DNA from: JACVRW01 sp963835705
GTDB taxonomy: Bacteria; Actinomycetota; Thermoleophilia; Solirubrobacterales; Thermoleophilaceae
Reading direction: 5' to 3'
Assembly: GCA_963835705.1 (NCBI GenBank)
Contig: CAWIGR010000011.1
Coordinates: forward strand, 115,214-179,213
Length of the DNA: 64,000 bases
Part shown: in pieces, positions 16,610 through 26,331 of the stretch
Numbering within the stretch: position 1 is the stretch's first letter
Layout of the letters: each line of letters opens with the position of its first letter
The notes under the pieces: model-generated
The model's database searches: none
What the model was told of the DNA's origin: nothing
The model's input: only the letters and a program-made list of their open reading frames with translations
Position numbers and translations under genes: made by a program

Positions 16610-18138
16610 GGACCGGCCGCCGACAGCTCGCCGCGAGCCCCGTGCTGATCGGGGCGGTGACCCTGCTGGTCGCCATCGTCGCGGTCTTCATCTCCTACAG
16701 CGCGAACCAGGGGCTGCCCTTCGTGCCCACCTACCAGCTCAACGTCGAAATGCCCAACGGCGCCAAGCTGGTGCCGGGCAACGAGGTGCGCGCCGGCGGC
16801 TTCCGGGTGGGGATGGTCGAGGAGATCACCAGCGTCAGGCGGCGGGTGGACGGGGAGGTGCGCTCGATCGCGCAGCTCGACCTGAAGCTCGACTCCCAGA
16901 TCGAGCCCCTCTCGGTGGACAGCCGTTTCGGCGTGCGCCCCCGCTCCGCGCTCGGGCTCAAGTACGTGGAGGTCCAGCCGGGCCGGTCTGAGCGCACCTT
17001 CGAGGACGGGGCCACGGTGCCGGTGCGAAACGCCGGAGAGATCACCCCCGAGCTCGAGGACGTGCTCTCGACCTTCCAGCCGGAGACCCGCGGCGACTCC
17101 CAGGCCGCGCTCGAGGGCTTCGGCGACGCCTTCGCCGGGCGCGGGACCGCCCTGAACATCGCGATCCGCGAGCTCAACCCCTTCCTTCAGCACCTGCTGC
17201 CGGTGATGGAAAACCTCTCCGATCCCGACACCGAGCTGCGCAACCTCTTCCCGGCGCTGGGCGCCGCGGCCGCCGAGGCGGCGCCGGTGGCCGCCGTGCA
17301 GGCACGGCTGTTCGGCCAGATGGCCGACACGTTCGCCGCGATGAGCCGCGATCCGGATGCGCTGCGCGAGACGATCGAGGAGAGCCCGCCGACGCTCGCC
17401 GCGGCCACCGCCTCGTTCCGAGTGCAGACGCCCTTCCTGGCCCGCTTCGCAGATGTCTCGCGGCGGCTCCAGCCGGGAGCGGAGGAGCTGAACCGCGCCC
17501 TGCCGCTCCTCAACGACGCGGTCCAGGCCGGAGTCCCGGCCTTCCGCCAGACGCCGGAGCTGAGCGAGCGGACCGAGCAACTGTTCGTGGCGCTCGAGGA
17601 CCTGGTGGAGAACCCGAACACGCTGATCGCGCTGCGCGACCTGCGCATTGCGGTGCAGGGCGGGCGCCCGGCGATGGAGTTCTTCGCGCCGTACCAGACG
17701 GTCTGCAACTACCTGGTCTACTTCCTCAACCCGCTCGGGACGCACCAGTCGGTGGCGGTGCAGGGCGGCACGAGCCAGCGCATCCTGGCCAAGCTCGCCG
17801 ACGCCCTCCAGCCGAACACGCTGGCATCCACGGAGTCGGTGCGCCCCGTCGACGTGCCGACCGACCAGGACCCGCAGGCCTCCAACGAGCAGAGCCTCCA
17901 CACGCAGTACGCCGGCCCCGCCGTGGACTCTCAGGGCCGGGCCAACTGCGGCAGCGGCCAGACCGGCTACATGAACCGGCTCGTCACGGACCCGCGCTGG
18001 CCGCCGGACAGCTCCGCGGGCGGCTTCGTCGGCGGAGGCAGCCACGTGGTGCTCGACCCGCGCGTGCCGGGCGGCCCCGCGGGCGGCACGTTCAAGGCGC
18101 GCGAGCTCGGCATCGACGGGCTGGAGGACGTGCCCTGA
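16606..18138 (+). CDS. MCE-family protein 3
   Basis: A 510-residue MCE protein. A basic start (MRTGRRQLAASP) and one membrane helix (about 12-32) lead to the MCE domain with YQLNVEMPNGAKLVPGNEVR, AGGFRVGMVEEI and LKYVEVQPG. The rest is a long alpha-helical stretch and a Gly/Pro-rich end with CGSGQTGYMNR, a pattern typical of mycobacterial-type MCE tails. Translationally coupled on both sides (4-base overlap upstream, 1-base TGATG overlap downstream). Confidence 0.88.
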   Translation: MRTGRRQLAASPVLIGAVTLLVAIVAVFISYSANQGLPFVPTYQLNVEMPNGAKLVPGNEVRAGGFRVGMVEEITSVRRRVDGEVRSIAQLDLKLDSQIEPLSVDSRFGVRPRSALGLKYVEVQPGRSERTFEDGATVPVRNAGEITPELEDVLSTFQPETRGDSQAALEGFGDAFAGRGTALNIAIRELNPFLQHLLPVMENLSDPDTELRNLFPALGAAAAEAAPVAAVQARLFGQMADTFAAMSRDPDALRETIEESPPTLAAATASFRVQTPFLARFADVSRRLQPGAEELNRALPLLNDAVQAGVPAFRQTPELSERTEQLFVALEDLVENPNTLIALRDLRIAVQGGRPAMEFFAPYQTVCNYLVYFLNPLGTHQSVAVQGGTSQRILAKLADALQPNTLASTESVRPVDVPTDQDPQASNEQSLHTQYAGPAVDSQGRANCGSGQTGYMNRLVTDPRWPPDSSAGGFVGGGSHVVLDPRVPGGPAGGTFKARELGIDGLEDVP

Positions 18139-19637
18139 TGAGCGCCTTCAAGGCAGGAGTCCTCGCGCTCGTCCTGATCGTGGTGGCGGCGTACTTCGGC
18201 GTCACGAAGGCGAACCCGTTCGCCAACCCGTTCGAGCTCAAGGCGGTCGTCCGCGACGCCCAGAACCTGAAGCAGGGGGCCCCGGTGCGGATCGCGGGGG
18301 TCGAGGTGGGGCGGGTCACGAAGGTCAAGCCGGCCGACGAGGACACGCCCGCAGCCCAGGTGACGATGGAGCTGCGCGACGACGCGCTGCCCGTACACGA
18401 GGACGCGGCGATGCAGATCCGCTCGCGCATCCTGCTCGAGGGGAACTTCTTCGTGGACCTGGAGCCCGGCACGCCGCACGCGGGGAACTTCGAATCGGGC
18501 GAGACGATCCCGATCACGCGCACCACCGCGTCGGTCACGCTGCCGGACATCCTCTCGGTGCTGCAGTCGGACGTCCGCGCCGATCTGCAGACGCTCCTGC
18601 GGGAGTACGGGACGGAGGCGCTCTCGAAGGGCGGCTCGGAGGCTCTCAACCGCGCCATCCCCTCGTTCGAGCCGGCGTACCGCTACAGCGCGCTGACCAA
18701 CGACGCGCTGCTCGGCATGGAGCCGGAGCGGGACATCCAGCGGCTGATGAGGGGCCAGCGGCGCGTGTTCTCGGCGTTGGCGGACGACCCGGCGACATTG
18801 CGCGAGCTGGTGACCGATCTCAACACGACGGCCCGTGCTCTCGCGAGCCAGGACACCGCGCTCGCCGCGTCGGTCCCCGCCCTGCGCGACACGCTGCGCA
18901 CCGGCCAGCCGGCGCTGGCGGAGCTGAACGCGGCGCTGCCTACGCTGCGGGTTTTCTCGCGCGAGGCCCTGCCCGGCGTGCGCTCGTCGGTGGCCACCCT
19001 CGATGCCGCGATCCCGTGGATGGTTCAGGCACGCGGGCTGGTCCAGGAGGACGAGCTGAAGGGCCTGGCGGCCGACCTGCGCCAGGCCGTGCCGCCGCTC
19101 GCGCGCCTCAACCAGCGGCTGATCCCGTTCCTCGGCCAACTGCGGGCGGTCTCCTCGTGCACGAACCGGGTGCTCGTGCCGTTCTTCGAGTCGGAGATCC
19201 CCAGCGTCGAGGAGGGCAACTCGGGGCATCTGGTGCGCGAGCAGGTCAACCGCAGCTTCGTCGGTCTCGCCGGCGAGAGCCGCAACAACGACGCGAACAC
19301 GCCCGTCTTCCACATCCAGGGCGTGGCTCCGTTCAAGCTCACCGTCGGGCAGGTCGAGCCCGCGCCGCCGCCCGACCCGACCATCCCGCCACCGCACCGG
19401 CCCGACGTGCCCTGCGAGACACAGGAGCCGCCGAACCTGCAGGCGCCGGCCGGTTCGGCGCTCGACCCGCAGTACACGCAGGTGACCGCCGCGGGCGAGG
19501 GCCCGCAGGCCGCGTCCGCGAGCGCCTCCGCGGCGCGCAGCGTGAGCGCGCGGATCAACCGCTTCGTGCGCAGCGACGACTTCGCCGAGCTGGTGGAGCG
19601 CATGCGCCAGCGCAAGCGGGAGGAGCGGCGCCCGTGA
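18138..19637 (+). CDS. MCE-family protein 4
   Basis: A 499-residue MCE protein with an N-terminal membrane helix (about 5-22). The MCE core is FELKAVVRDAQNLKQGAPVR, IAGVEVGRVTKVK and LLEGNFFVDLEPG, followed by a long helical region and a Pro-rich segment (about 415-440). The ATG overlaps the last base of the previous stop. The stop overlaps the GTG start of MCE protein 5. Together with its neighbours it would form part of a hetero-hexameric or tunnel-like MCE assembly, as known for MCE systems in general. Confidence 0.88.
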   Translation: MSAFKAGVLALVLIVVAAYFGVTKANPFANPFELKAVVRDAQNLKQGAPVRIAGVEVGRVTKVKPADEDTPAAQVTMELRDDALPVHEDAAMQIRSRILLEGNFFVDLEPGTPHAGNFESGETIPITRTTASVTLPDILSVLQSDVRADLQTLLREYGTEALSKGGSEALNRAIPSFEPAYRYSALTNDALLGMEPERDIQRLMRGQRRVFSALADDPATLRELVTDLNTTARALASQDTALAASVPALRDTLRTGQPALAELNAALPTLRVFSREALPGVRSSVATLDAAIPWMVQARGLVQEDELKGLAADLRQAVPPLARLNQRLIPFLGQLRAVSSCTNRVLVPFFESEIPSVEEGNSGHLVREQVNRSFVGLAGESRNNDANTPVFHIQGVAPFKLTVGQVEPAPPPDPTIPPPHRPDVPCETQEPPNLQAPAGSALDPQYTQVTAAGEGPQAASASASAARSVSARINRFVRSDDFAELVERMRQRKREERRP

Positions 19638-21150
19638 GGACCGCGATCCGCAAGCACCTGTTCGACTTCCTCGCGGTCATCGGGCTGTTCGTGCTCGCCC
19701 TGGCCGTGGCGGTGTACATCCTCAGCCAGCAGGACTTCCGCTTCCCCCTCGTGGAGGCGACGCCCAAGCGGATCGCGGTCGAGCTCGAGAACGCGCAGGC
19801 CGTGCAGCCCGGCCAGGGTCAGACCGTGCGCGTGGCCGGGGTGGAGGTGGGCCGCATCGCCGACGTCCAGGTCGAGGAGGGCGTGGCGGTCGTCCAGCTC
19901 GAGATCAAGCCGGACTACGAGGACCTGATCCGCGAGGACGCGACCGCGCTGCTGAGGCCCAAGACCGCGCTGAAGGACATGTTCGTCGAGGTCAGCCCCG
20001 GGTCCGGCCGGGTGCTCCCGGAGGACGGGCGCATCTCGGTGGCGAACACGCTGCCGGACATCGACCCGGACGAGATCTACGAGGCGCTCGACGCGGACAC
20101 GCGGCCCTACCTGAGGCTGCTCGTGTCGGGGGCGGGCAAGGGCCTCGCGGGGCGCGGCCAGGACCTGCGCGAGGTGTTCCGGCGCTTCGAGCCCCTGCAC
20201 CGCGACCTGGCCCGCGTCATGGAGGCGACCGCGAGCCGCCGCGACGCCCTCAAGCGCCTGATTCACCGCTACGGCCTGTTGATGACGCACGTCGGCCGCC
20301 GCCCGGAGCAGCTCAAGCGGCTGGTGTCCGCCTCGGGCGCCGTGTTCGACGCCCTGGCGAGCGAGGACCAGAACATCTCGGCCTCGGTGGCGCGCCTGCC
20401 CGGCGCGCTGCGCGCCTCGGAGGCTGCGCTGAGCGAGGTGCGCGAGTTCGCTCCGGTGCTGCGCTCGTCGCTCGAGTCGCTGCGCTCGCCGATCCGCAAG
20501 CTGGACGAGACGAACGCGGCGGTCACACCGTTCCTGCGGGACACCACGCCGATCCTGCGTGACGAGATCCGGCCCTTCGTGCGCGCCGCGCGGCCGTTCA
20601 CCGACGACCTGCGGCTCGCCGCCCAGGGCGTCTCGAAGGCCACGCCCGACCTGACCACCAGCTTCGAGCAGCTCAACCGCTTCTTCAACATGGGCGCCTA
20701 CAACCCGAACGGCGCCGAGGGGCTCGGGGGCAGGTCGGTGGCCGACCAGCGCAGCCGTCAGGAGGGCTTCCTGTACTGGCTCGCCTGGACCGCGCAGAAC
20801 GGGACCTCGCTGTTCTCCACCGCCGACGGGCAGGGCCCGTGGCGCCGCGTGACGATCTGCAACGTCCCGGCGGCGGTGCTCGCCTCGATCATCGAAAGGG
20901 TGGTGGGGGAGGTCGGCGCGAGCAACCCCGCCCTCCTGCAGGGCCTGCTCGCCGACCTCGCCGGCCAGGGCAACGCCATCGATCAGCTGCTGGCCACCGG
21001 GTTCGGGTCCTGCAACTTCAACGCCCTGCCGCCCGCGCCCCCGGGCGGCCTCGGCCCGATCCTCCCCGACGGGCTGCCGTCCCTCCCGAGCCTGCCCAGC
21101 TTGCCCGGCTCGCCCCGCCCGCCCTCCCACCCGTCCCGGCGCTCCCATGA
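19634..21150 (+). CDS. MCE-family protein 5 (frameshift near its 3' end)
   Basis: Starts at GTG 19634 in a 4-base overlap. An N-terminal helix (about 10-32) precedes the MCE core KRIAVELENAQAVQPGQGQT, RVAGVEVGRIADVQ and LKDMFVEVSPG, then a long helical region and an LPSLPSLPSLPG tail. In the raw sequence this frame misses its expected stop and runs through the next gene to 21814. A one-base change near 21,105 would switch to a frame that ends ALPPVPALP and stops at TGA 21148-21150, overlapping the next ATG in the usual ATGA way. I therefore give 21150 as the probable end. Confidence 0.82.
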
Positions 21151-22631
21151 ACAAGAACCCCCCGACAGCCGCACGGATCGCCGCGATGGTGCTGTTCACC
21201 CTCTCGGTGTTCGGGCTGCTGATGTTCCTGTGGGCGTCGTTCGGCGGCACGCTGCCGCTGAAGCCCCAGGGCTATCGGTTCAAGGCGGCGTTCCCCGAGG
21301 CCTCGCTGCTGGTGGTGGAGGCCGACGTGCGCATGGCGGGGGTGAACGTCGGCAAGGTCAAGCAGAAGGAGCTCGGCCCCGGCGGGCGCACCACCCTCGC
21401 CGAGATCGAGATCGACAACCGCTTCGCGCCGATCAGGGAGGACACGCGCGCGGTCCTGCGCCAGAAGAGCCTGCTGGGCGAGACCTACGTCGAGCTCACG
21501 CCCGGCAGCTCGGACGCCGAGGACCTCGACGAAGGCGCCACTCTGCCCGGCCGCAACGTGCAGGAGACCGTCGAGCTCGACGAGGTGTTCGAGGCCTTCG
21601 ACCCCGAGACGCGCAAGCACTTCCAGGAGTGGATGCACGAGGCGGGGGTGGTGTCGAGCGACCAGTTCTCCCAGGACCTCGGCGACTCGCTCGGCAACGC
21701 CGCGCCCTTCTTCGAGGACGGGGTGGACCTGCTGCGCCCGCTGGACGAGCAGGAGGTGGCGCTGCGCCAGGTGGTGCGCGACACCGGCCGGGTCTTCGAG
21801 GCGATCACGCGTGAGGACGGCGACCTGCGCGGGCTGATCGTGAACGGCGAGGACACCTTCTCGGCGCTGGCCTCGCGCGACGACGCGCTGGCCGAGACCT
21901 TCCAGGTGTTCCCGACCTTCCTGCGCGAGACGCGCGCGACCGTGACCCGGCTCGAGCAGTTCGCCCGCAACACCGATCCGCTGGTGCGCGATCTGCGCGC
22001 GCCGGCCGACGACCTCGCGCCGACGCTGCGCGACCTGGCCGACCTCTCCCCGGACCTCGAGAAGCTCTTCCGCGACATCGATCCCCTGGTGGAGGCGTCC
22101 GAGACCGGCGTCCCCGCCGCCGAGCGCTTCCTCCGGGGCGCCGAGCCAGTGCTCGAGAGCACGCACGTCTTCATGCGCGAGCTCAACCCGATCCTGTCCT
22201 ATCTCTCCTACGCCCGCACGATCGTCGCCCAGTTCCTGTCGGTCGGCGGCAGCGCTCTGGGCGGGACCGGCGAGGGCGGGTACCTGAACCCGGGCCAGGG
22301 CGAGCACTACCTGCCGCAGATCGCCATCATCGACGGCCGCTCGTTCCAGCGCCGCCCCGACCGGCCCGAGTGGGAGCGAGCGAACGCCTACGTGACTCCC
22401 AACGCCTACGACCGTGCCACCCCGCTCGGCGTGATCGAGAGCTTCGACTGCGCCCCGACCGGGGGCGAGCAGCGAAACCCGGCGGGCTCGGGCGAAACCG
22501 CCGAGCCGCCCTGCTTCGTGGCACCGCCGCACCTGTACCAGGACGACAAGTTCCCGCGGCTGGGACGCGGCCAGGCGCCCTTCACTCCGGCCCCGGTGGG
22601 CCGGGAGGGCAACGCGCCGGCCACGCCGTAG
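21147..22631 (+). CDS. MCE-family protein 6
   Basis: A 494-residue MCE protein with a membrane helix (about 10-32) and the MCE core YRFKAAFPEASLLVVEADVR, MAGVNVGKVKQKE and LLGETYVELTPG. A helical region follows, ending in a Tyr/Pro-rich domain with two cysteines (FDCAPTGG and EPPCFVAPP) that may form a disulfide outside the membrane. It is the last of six consecutive mce genes. No yrbE permease or mceG ATPase gene is found before or after the block in this window, so those parts must be encoded elsewhere. Confidence 0.88.
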   Translation: MNKNPPTAARIAAMVLFTLSVFGLLMFLWASFGGTLPLKPQGYRFKAAFPEASLLVVEADVRMAGVNVGKVKQKELGPGGRTTLAEIEIDNRFAPIREDTRAVLRQKSLLGETYVELTPGSSDAEDLDEGATLPGRNVQETVELDEVFEAFDPETRKHFQEWMHEAGVVSSDQFSQDLGDSLGNAAPFFEDGVDLLRPLDEQEVALRQVVRDTGRVFEAITREDGDLRGLIVNGEDTFSALASRDDALAETFQVFPTFLRETRATVTRLEQFARNTDPLVRDLRAPADDLAPTLRDLADLSPDLEKLFRDIDPLVEASETGVPAAERFLRGAEPVLESTHVFMRELNPILSYLSYARTIVAQFLSVGGSALGGTGEGGYLNPGQGEHYLPQIAIIDGRSFQRRPDRPEWERANAYVTPNAYDRATPLGVIESFDCAPTGGEQRNPAGSGETAEPPCFVAPPHLYQDDKFPRLGRGQAPFTPAPVGREGNAPATP

Positions 22632-22688
22632 CGTTTTCACGGCAGCCGCAGCGGGCACCAGGGCCTTCAGGACGACCAGGGAGGCAGC

Positions 22689-23399
22689 ATGTTCGAGCGG
22701 TTCAAGAGGAAGTCTGCGACCCAAGAGGAGCGGGGTGGAGTTGCGACCGCGGAGCGGGAACCCGCGACCAGAGCGGACTCACGCGCCACCGCGGACACCC
22801 GCACGGCGTCCGACCGGCCGCGCTTCGGCCGCGAGCGCGGAGCGGACGCCGACACCGCCCGCGATGTGCGGGCGCGCCAGCGCGAGGAGTTCGGCGGCAT
22901 CAACTGGGGCTCGGCGTTCTTCGGGTGGCTCGTGGCGGTCGGCATGGCCGCGATCCTGCTGGGCCTCCTGAGCGCCGCCGGCGCCGCCTTCGGGCTGAGC
23001 GAGGTGAGCGACACGGAGGCCGAGGCGAACGCCGACACGATCGGCATCGCCGGCGGGATCCTGCTGATCCTGGTGCTGGCGGCGGCCTACTACTGCGGCG
23101 GATACGTGAGCGGGCGCATGTCCCGGTTCGACGGCGGCCGCCAGGGCCTCGCCGTCTGGGCCATCGGCCTGGCCGTGACCATCGTGCTGGCGGTGGCCGG
23201 CGCGCTGTTCGGCGCGGAGTACAACGTGCTCGAGCGGCTGAGCCTGCCGCGCATCCCGGTCGAAGAGGGTTCGCTGACCGCCGGCGCCGCGATCGCGCTC
23301 GTGGCGGTGGTGGTGGCCACGCTCGTCGCCGCGATGGGCGGCGGCAAGACGGGCGAGCGCTTCCACCACAAGGTGGACCGCGCGGGCTACAGGGCCTGA
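22689..23399 (+). CDS. Four-helix membrane protein of unknown function
   Basis: A 236-residue protein with a hydrophilic, charged N-terminus (about 1-72), a conserved-looking junction REEFGGINWGSAFFGWLVA and four membrane helices (about 76-98, 117-137, 150-170 and 195-215). A GGGAGGCAGC-like ribosome-binding site precedes the ATG. It lies 57 bases after the mce operon and could be its last member. A membrane partner for the MCE proteins is conceivable, but it does not look like YrbE. Its stop overlaps menD, which runs the other way, by 13 bases. Confidence 0.65.
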   Translation: MFERFKRKSATQEERGGVATAEREPATRADSRATADTRTASDRPRFGRERGADADTARDVRARQREEFGGINWGSAFFGWLVAVGMAAILLGLLSAAGAAFGLSEVSDTEAEANADTIGIAGGILLILVLAAAYYCGGYVSGRMSRFDGGRQGLAVWAIGLAVTIVLAVAGALFGAEYNVLERLSLPRIPVEEGSLTAGAAIALVAVVVATLVAAMGGGKTGERFHHKVDRAGYRA

Positions 23400-25033
23400 G
23401 CCACCCGCTCGACCAGCTCCCGGTGCAGGCGCACGTTCGCGCGCCTGTCGGTGCGCACGACCCTCACCTCGGGGAACAGGGACTCGATGTCCACGCCGGC
23501 CGGGGTGGCGATGTGGCGCTCGTACAGCTCGGCGTCGGCGTGCTGCGCGACCGGCAGGAAGTCGAAGATCGCCCCCCCGCCGTTGTCGAGGCAGAGGATG
23601 TCGAGCTGGGCGCCGGCGCGGCGGGCGGCCATGAGGCCGCCCACGTCGTGCAGCAGCGCCAGCTCGCCGGTGAGCAGCCAGGTCGGCGCGCCGCTCGCGA
23701 GGGCGGCGCCGGCGGCCGATGAGACCACCCCGTCGATGCCGTTGGCGCCGCGGTTCGCCAGGAAGCGCAGCCGCTTCGGCGACTGGGGGAAGCACGCCTC
23801 GACGTCGCGCACCGGCATCGACGAGCTGAGCCAGACGATCGCTCCGTCGGGCAGCTCCGGCTCGAGCCCCGCGAGCACCTTCGGCTCGAAGCCGCCGGGC
23901 GCCGCGGCGAGGGCGGGGGGGACCTTGGCGTCGGCCTCGCGCCAGGCGGCGAGCCAGCCGGGGTCCCGCTCGGCGCTGCGCATCTCGATCGCGGCCGCCA
24001 GCGCGTCGAGCGCGGGCTCCGCGGCCGCGTGCAGCATCAGCTCGGCGCGGCGCGTCGGCTCGTGCCAGGCGGCGTGCGGGTCGAGCACCACCTGGGCCGC
24101 TTCGGACGCCCACCCGCGGAGCGGCTTGGAGGTCGGCATGTCGCCCACCCGCAGCACCATCTCCGGGGCGTGGCGGGTCGCGAAGTCGCCCGCGCGCAGC
24201 AGCACGTCGTAGTGGGCCACCACGTGCGAGCGGTCGTGGTCGCCGCAGCGCACGCCGGAGGTGGGCTCCGCCAGCAGCGGCCAGCCGCACTGCGCCGCGA
24301 GGCGCGCGGCGGGCTCGGCCACGGGCTCGGCCGCGGGACCGCACACGATCGCCCCGCGCGGGGTCGAGGCGATGCGCGCGGCGAGGGCATGCACGTCATC
24401 CGCGTGCGGGGCGCTGGCGTGCTCGCGCAGCTCGGTCCAAGGGCGCCCGTCCGGGCGGCCCTGCCAGTCGGCCGCGTCGAGCTCCTCCCGCTCGGGGGCG
24501 AGCGGGTCGCGCAGCGGGAAGTTGAGGTGGACGGGGCCCGGCCGGCCACCGGCCGCGGTCCACCAGGCGCGGCAGGCGAGCGCCCGGTGGTGGATCGCCG
24601 TCTCGCGGCCGGGCTCGTGCGTGCCGACCTCCACGAACCACTTGGCGGCGCTCCCGTACAGCTTGATCTGGTCGATCGACTGGCCCGCGCCGACCTCGCG
24701 CAGCTCGGGCGGACGGTCGGCGGTGAGCACGAGGAGCGGCACGCGCGCCTCGAAGGCCTCGACAACGGCGGGGTGGAGGTTGGCGGCGGCGGTGCCCGAC
24801 GTGCAGGTCAGCGCCACCGGGCGCCCGCTCGCCTTGGCCATGCCGAGCGCGAGGAAGCCGGCCGCGCGCTCGTCGATCACGGACACCGCCTCGATTCCGG
24901 CCTGGGCCGCGAGCGTGAGCGCGAGCGGCGCGTTGCGCGACCCCGGGCAGGTCACGGCGTGGCGCATGCCGCAGCGGACCAGCTCGTCGGCGAAGGCCTG
25001 GAGCGGGGCGTAGGTCCGGTTGATCGGCATCAT
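23387..25033 (-). CDS. menD: SEPHCHC synthase (menaquinone step 2)
   Basis: MenD is a ThDP enzyme that joins isochorismate and 2-oxoglutarate to SEPHCHC. The 548 residues show the N-terminal ELVRCGMRHAVTCPGSRNAP, the cofactor-activating Glu region VIDERAAGFLALGMAKASG, TSGTAAANLHPAV and LTADRPPELREVGAGQ. The C-terminal ThDP-binding part contains FLANRGANGIDGVVSSAAG and LCLDNGGGAIFDFLP. Two adjacent ATGs (25033 and 25030) are possible starts. The gene diverges from menH across only 9 bases. Confidence 0.95.
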   Translation of the reverse strand: MMPINRTYAPLQAFADELVRCGMRHAVTCPGSRNAPLALTLAAQAGIEAVSVIDERAAGFLALGMAKASGRPVALTCTSGTAAANLHPAVVEAFEARVPLLVLTADRPPELREVGAGQSIDQIKLYGSAAKWFVEVGTHEPGRETAIHHRALACRAWWTAAGGRPGPVHLNFPLRDPLAPEREELDAADWQGRPDGRPWTELREHASAPHADDVHALAARIASTPRGAIVCGPAAEPVAEPAARLAAQCGWPLLAEPTSGVRCGDHDRSHVVAHYDVLLRAGDFATRHAPEMVLRVGDMPTSKPLRGWASEAAQVVLDPHAAWHEPTRRAELMLHAAAEPALDALAAAIEMRSAERDPGWLAAWREADAKVPPALAAAPGGFEPKVLAGLEPELPDGAIVWLSSSMPVRDVEACFPQSPKRLRFLANRGANGIDGVVSSAAGAALASGAPTWLLTGELALLHDVGGLMAARRAGAQLDILCLDNGGGAIFDFLPVAQHADAELYERHIATPAGVDIESLFPEVRVVRTDRRANVRLHRELVERVAQAL

Positions 25034-25042
25034 GCGCGAGCG

Positions 25043-25735
25043 ATGGTGCTCTTCATCCCGGGCTTCATGCAGCGTGGCCACGCCTGGAGGCCGGTCGCGG
25101 AGCTCCTGCCGGAACGCTATCCGAGCACGCTGCTCGACCATCGCGAGCACTCGCTCGAGGGCCGCCTGGCCGAGATCGCGGCCGCGGCGGAGGAGGGCGC
25201 TCTGCTGGTGGGCTACTCGCTCGGCGGGCGGCTGGCGCTGCGCGCCGCGGTGCGCGACCCGGGCCGCTACGCCGGCGTGGTCACCGTCGGCGCCACCGCG
25301 GGCCTCGACGAGCCCTCGCTGCGGAGCGCCCGCGCCGAGGCCGACGACCGGCTGGCCGCCTGGATGGAGGCCGCGCCGATCGGCGACGTCGTGTCGATCT
25401 GGGAGCGTCAGCCGCTGTTCGCGGACCAGTCGGAGGCCCTGATCGAGGAGCAGCGCCCGGGCCGCCTGAGCCACGATCCGGCGGAGCTGGCCATGCTGCT
25501 GCGCACGGCCGGCCAGGGCGTGCTCGAGCCGGTCTGGCACGAGCTCCTCACGCTGGACCTGCCGGTGCTGGCGATCGCCGGCGCCCGCGACGAGGGCTAC
25601 GTGGCGGCGGCGCAGCGGATCGCGGACGTGGCCCCGCGCGGGCGCGCGGCGATCGTGGAGGACGCCGGCCACGCCGCGCAGCTGCAGCGGCCCGAGCGGG
25701 TCGCGGAGCTCATCGCGGCGTTTCTGAACCCTTAG
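25043..25735 (+). CDS. menH: Alpha/beta hydrolase, probable SHCHC synthase
   Basis: MenH eliminates pyruvate from SEPHCHC to give SHCHC, the product after MenD. The 230-residue alpha/beta hydrolase has the oxyanion loop PGFMQRGHAW near the N-terminus, the nucleophile elbow GYSLGGRLAL, an acidic residue in AIAGARDEGY and the catalytic His in EDAGHAAQLQ. The ATG at 25043 starts right at the first beta strand, so nothing is missing. Pairing with menD across a 9-base divergent gap supports the assignment, although generic esterases look similar. Confidence 0.85.
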   Translation: MVLFIPGFMQRGHAWRPVAELLPERYPSTLLDHREHSLEGRLAEIAAAAEEGALLVGYSLGGRLALRAAVRDPGRYAGVVTVGATAGLDEPSLRSARAEADDRLAAWMEAAPIGDVVSIWERQPLFADQSEALIEEQRPGRLSHDPAELAMLLRTAGQGVLEPVWHELLTLDLPVLAIAGARDEGYVAAAQRIADVAPRGRAAIVEDAGHAAQLQRPERVAELIAAFLNP

Positions 25736-25784
25736 GGCCCCCGTCGCGTATCACCGGATTGCACCCGTACGACGGAGGTGAGGG

Positions 25785-26331
25785 ATGAGGCAGAGGCGTA
25801 TCCAGCTGGCTGCCGCGGTCGCCGTGGTGGCGATCGCGAGCGTGGTGGCGACTGCGGCTGTCGCCGGCGGCGGCAAGCGAGATCCGCGAGGAGCTGTCGG
25901 GCTACGAGGAGGTCCCCGCCGTATCAACCGCGGCGGAGGGCAAGTTCAAAGCGGAGGTGCGCGGCGACGAGATCCGATGGGAGCTCCGCTACGAGGATCT
26001 CGAGGGCGACGTGACGCAGGGCCACATCCACTTCGGGCAGCGCGACGTGAACGGCGGCATCAGCGTGTGGCTGTGCGGCAACCCCGACCCGGCGAACAAC
26101 GTCAACCCGCCCCCGGGCACGCAGCTGTGTCCGACCGATCCGGCGAAGATCAGCGGGACGGCCACGGCAGCCAATGTCGTCGGTCCTGCCGGACAGGGAA
26201 TTGCGGCCGGGCAGTTCGACGAGCTCCTGGACGCGATCAGGGCCGGCGTCACCTACGCCAACGTCCACAGCACGTCGTTCCGCGGCGGTGAGATCCGCGC
26301 TCAGCTGAACGACGACCGCGACGACGACTAG
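25785..26331 (+). CDS. Secreted CHRD-domain protein (frameshift)
   Basis: An N-terminal signal peptide (MRQRRIQLAAAVAVVAIASV then ATAAVAGGG) follows a strong GGAGGTG ribosome-binding site. After about residue 31 the frame is lost. A one-base shift near 25,877 restores EIREELSGYEEVPAVSTAAE and the rest of a CHRD domain, with GHIHFGQRDVNGGISVWLC and VHSTSFRGGEIRAQL. CHRD domains occur in secreted proteins of unclear biochemical role. The stop overlaps the convergent menC end by 4 bases. Apart from the frameshift nothing looks decayed, so a sequencing error is likely. Confidence 0.75.
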
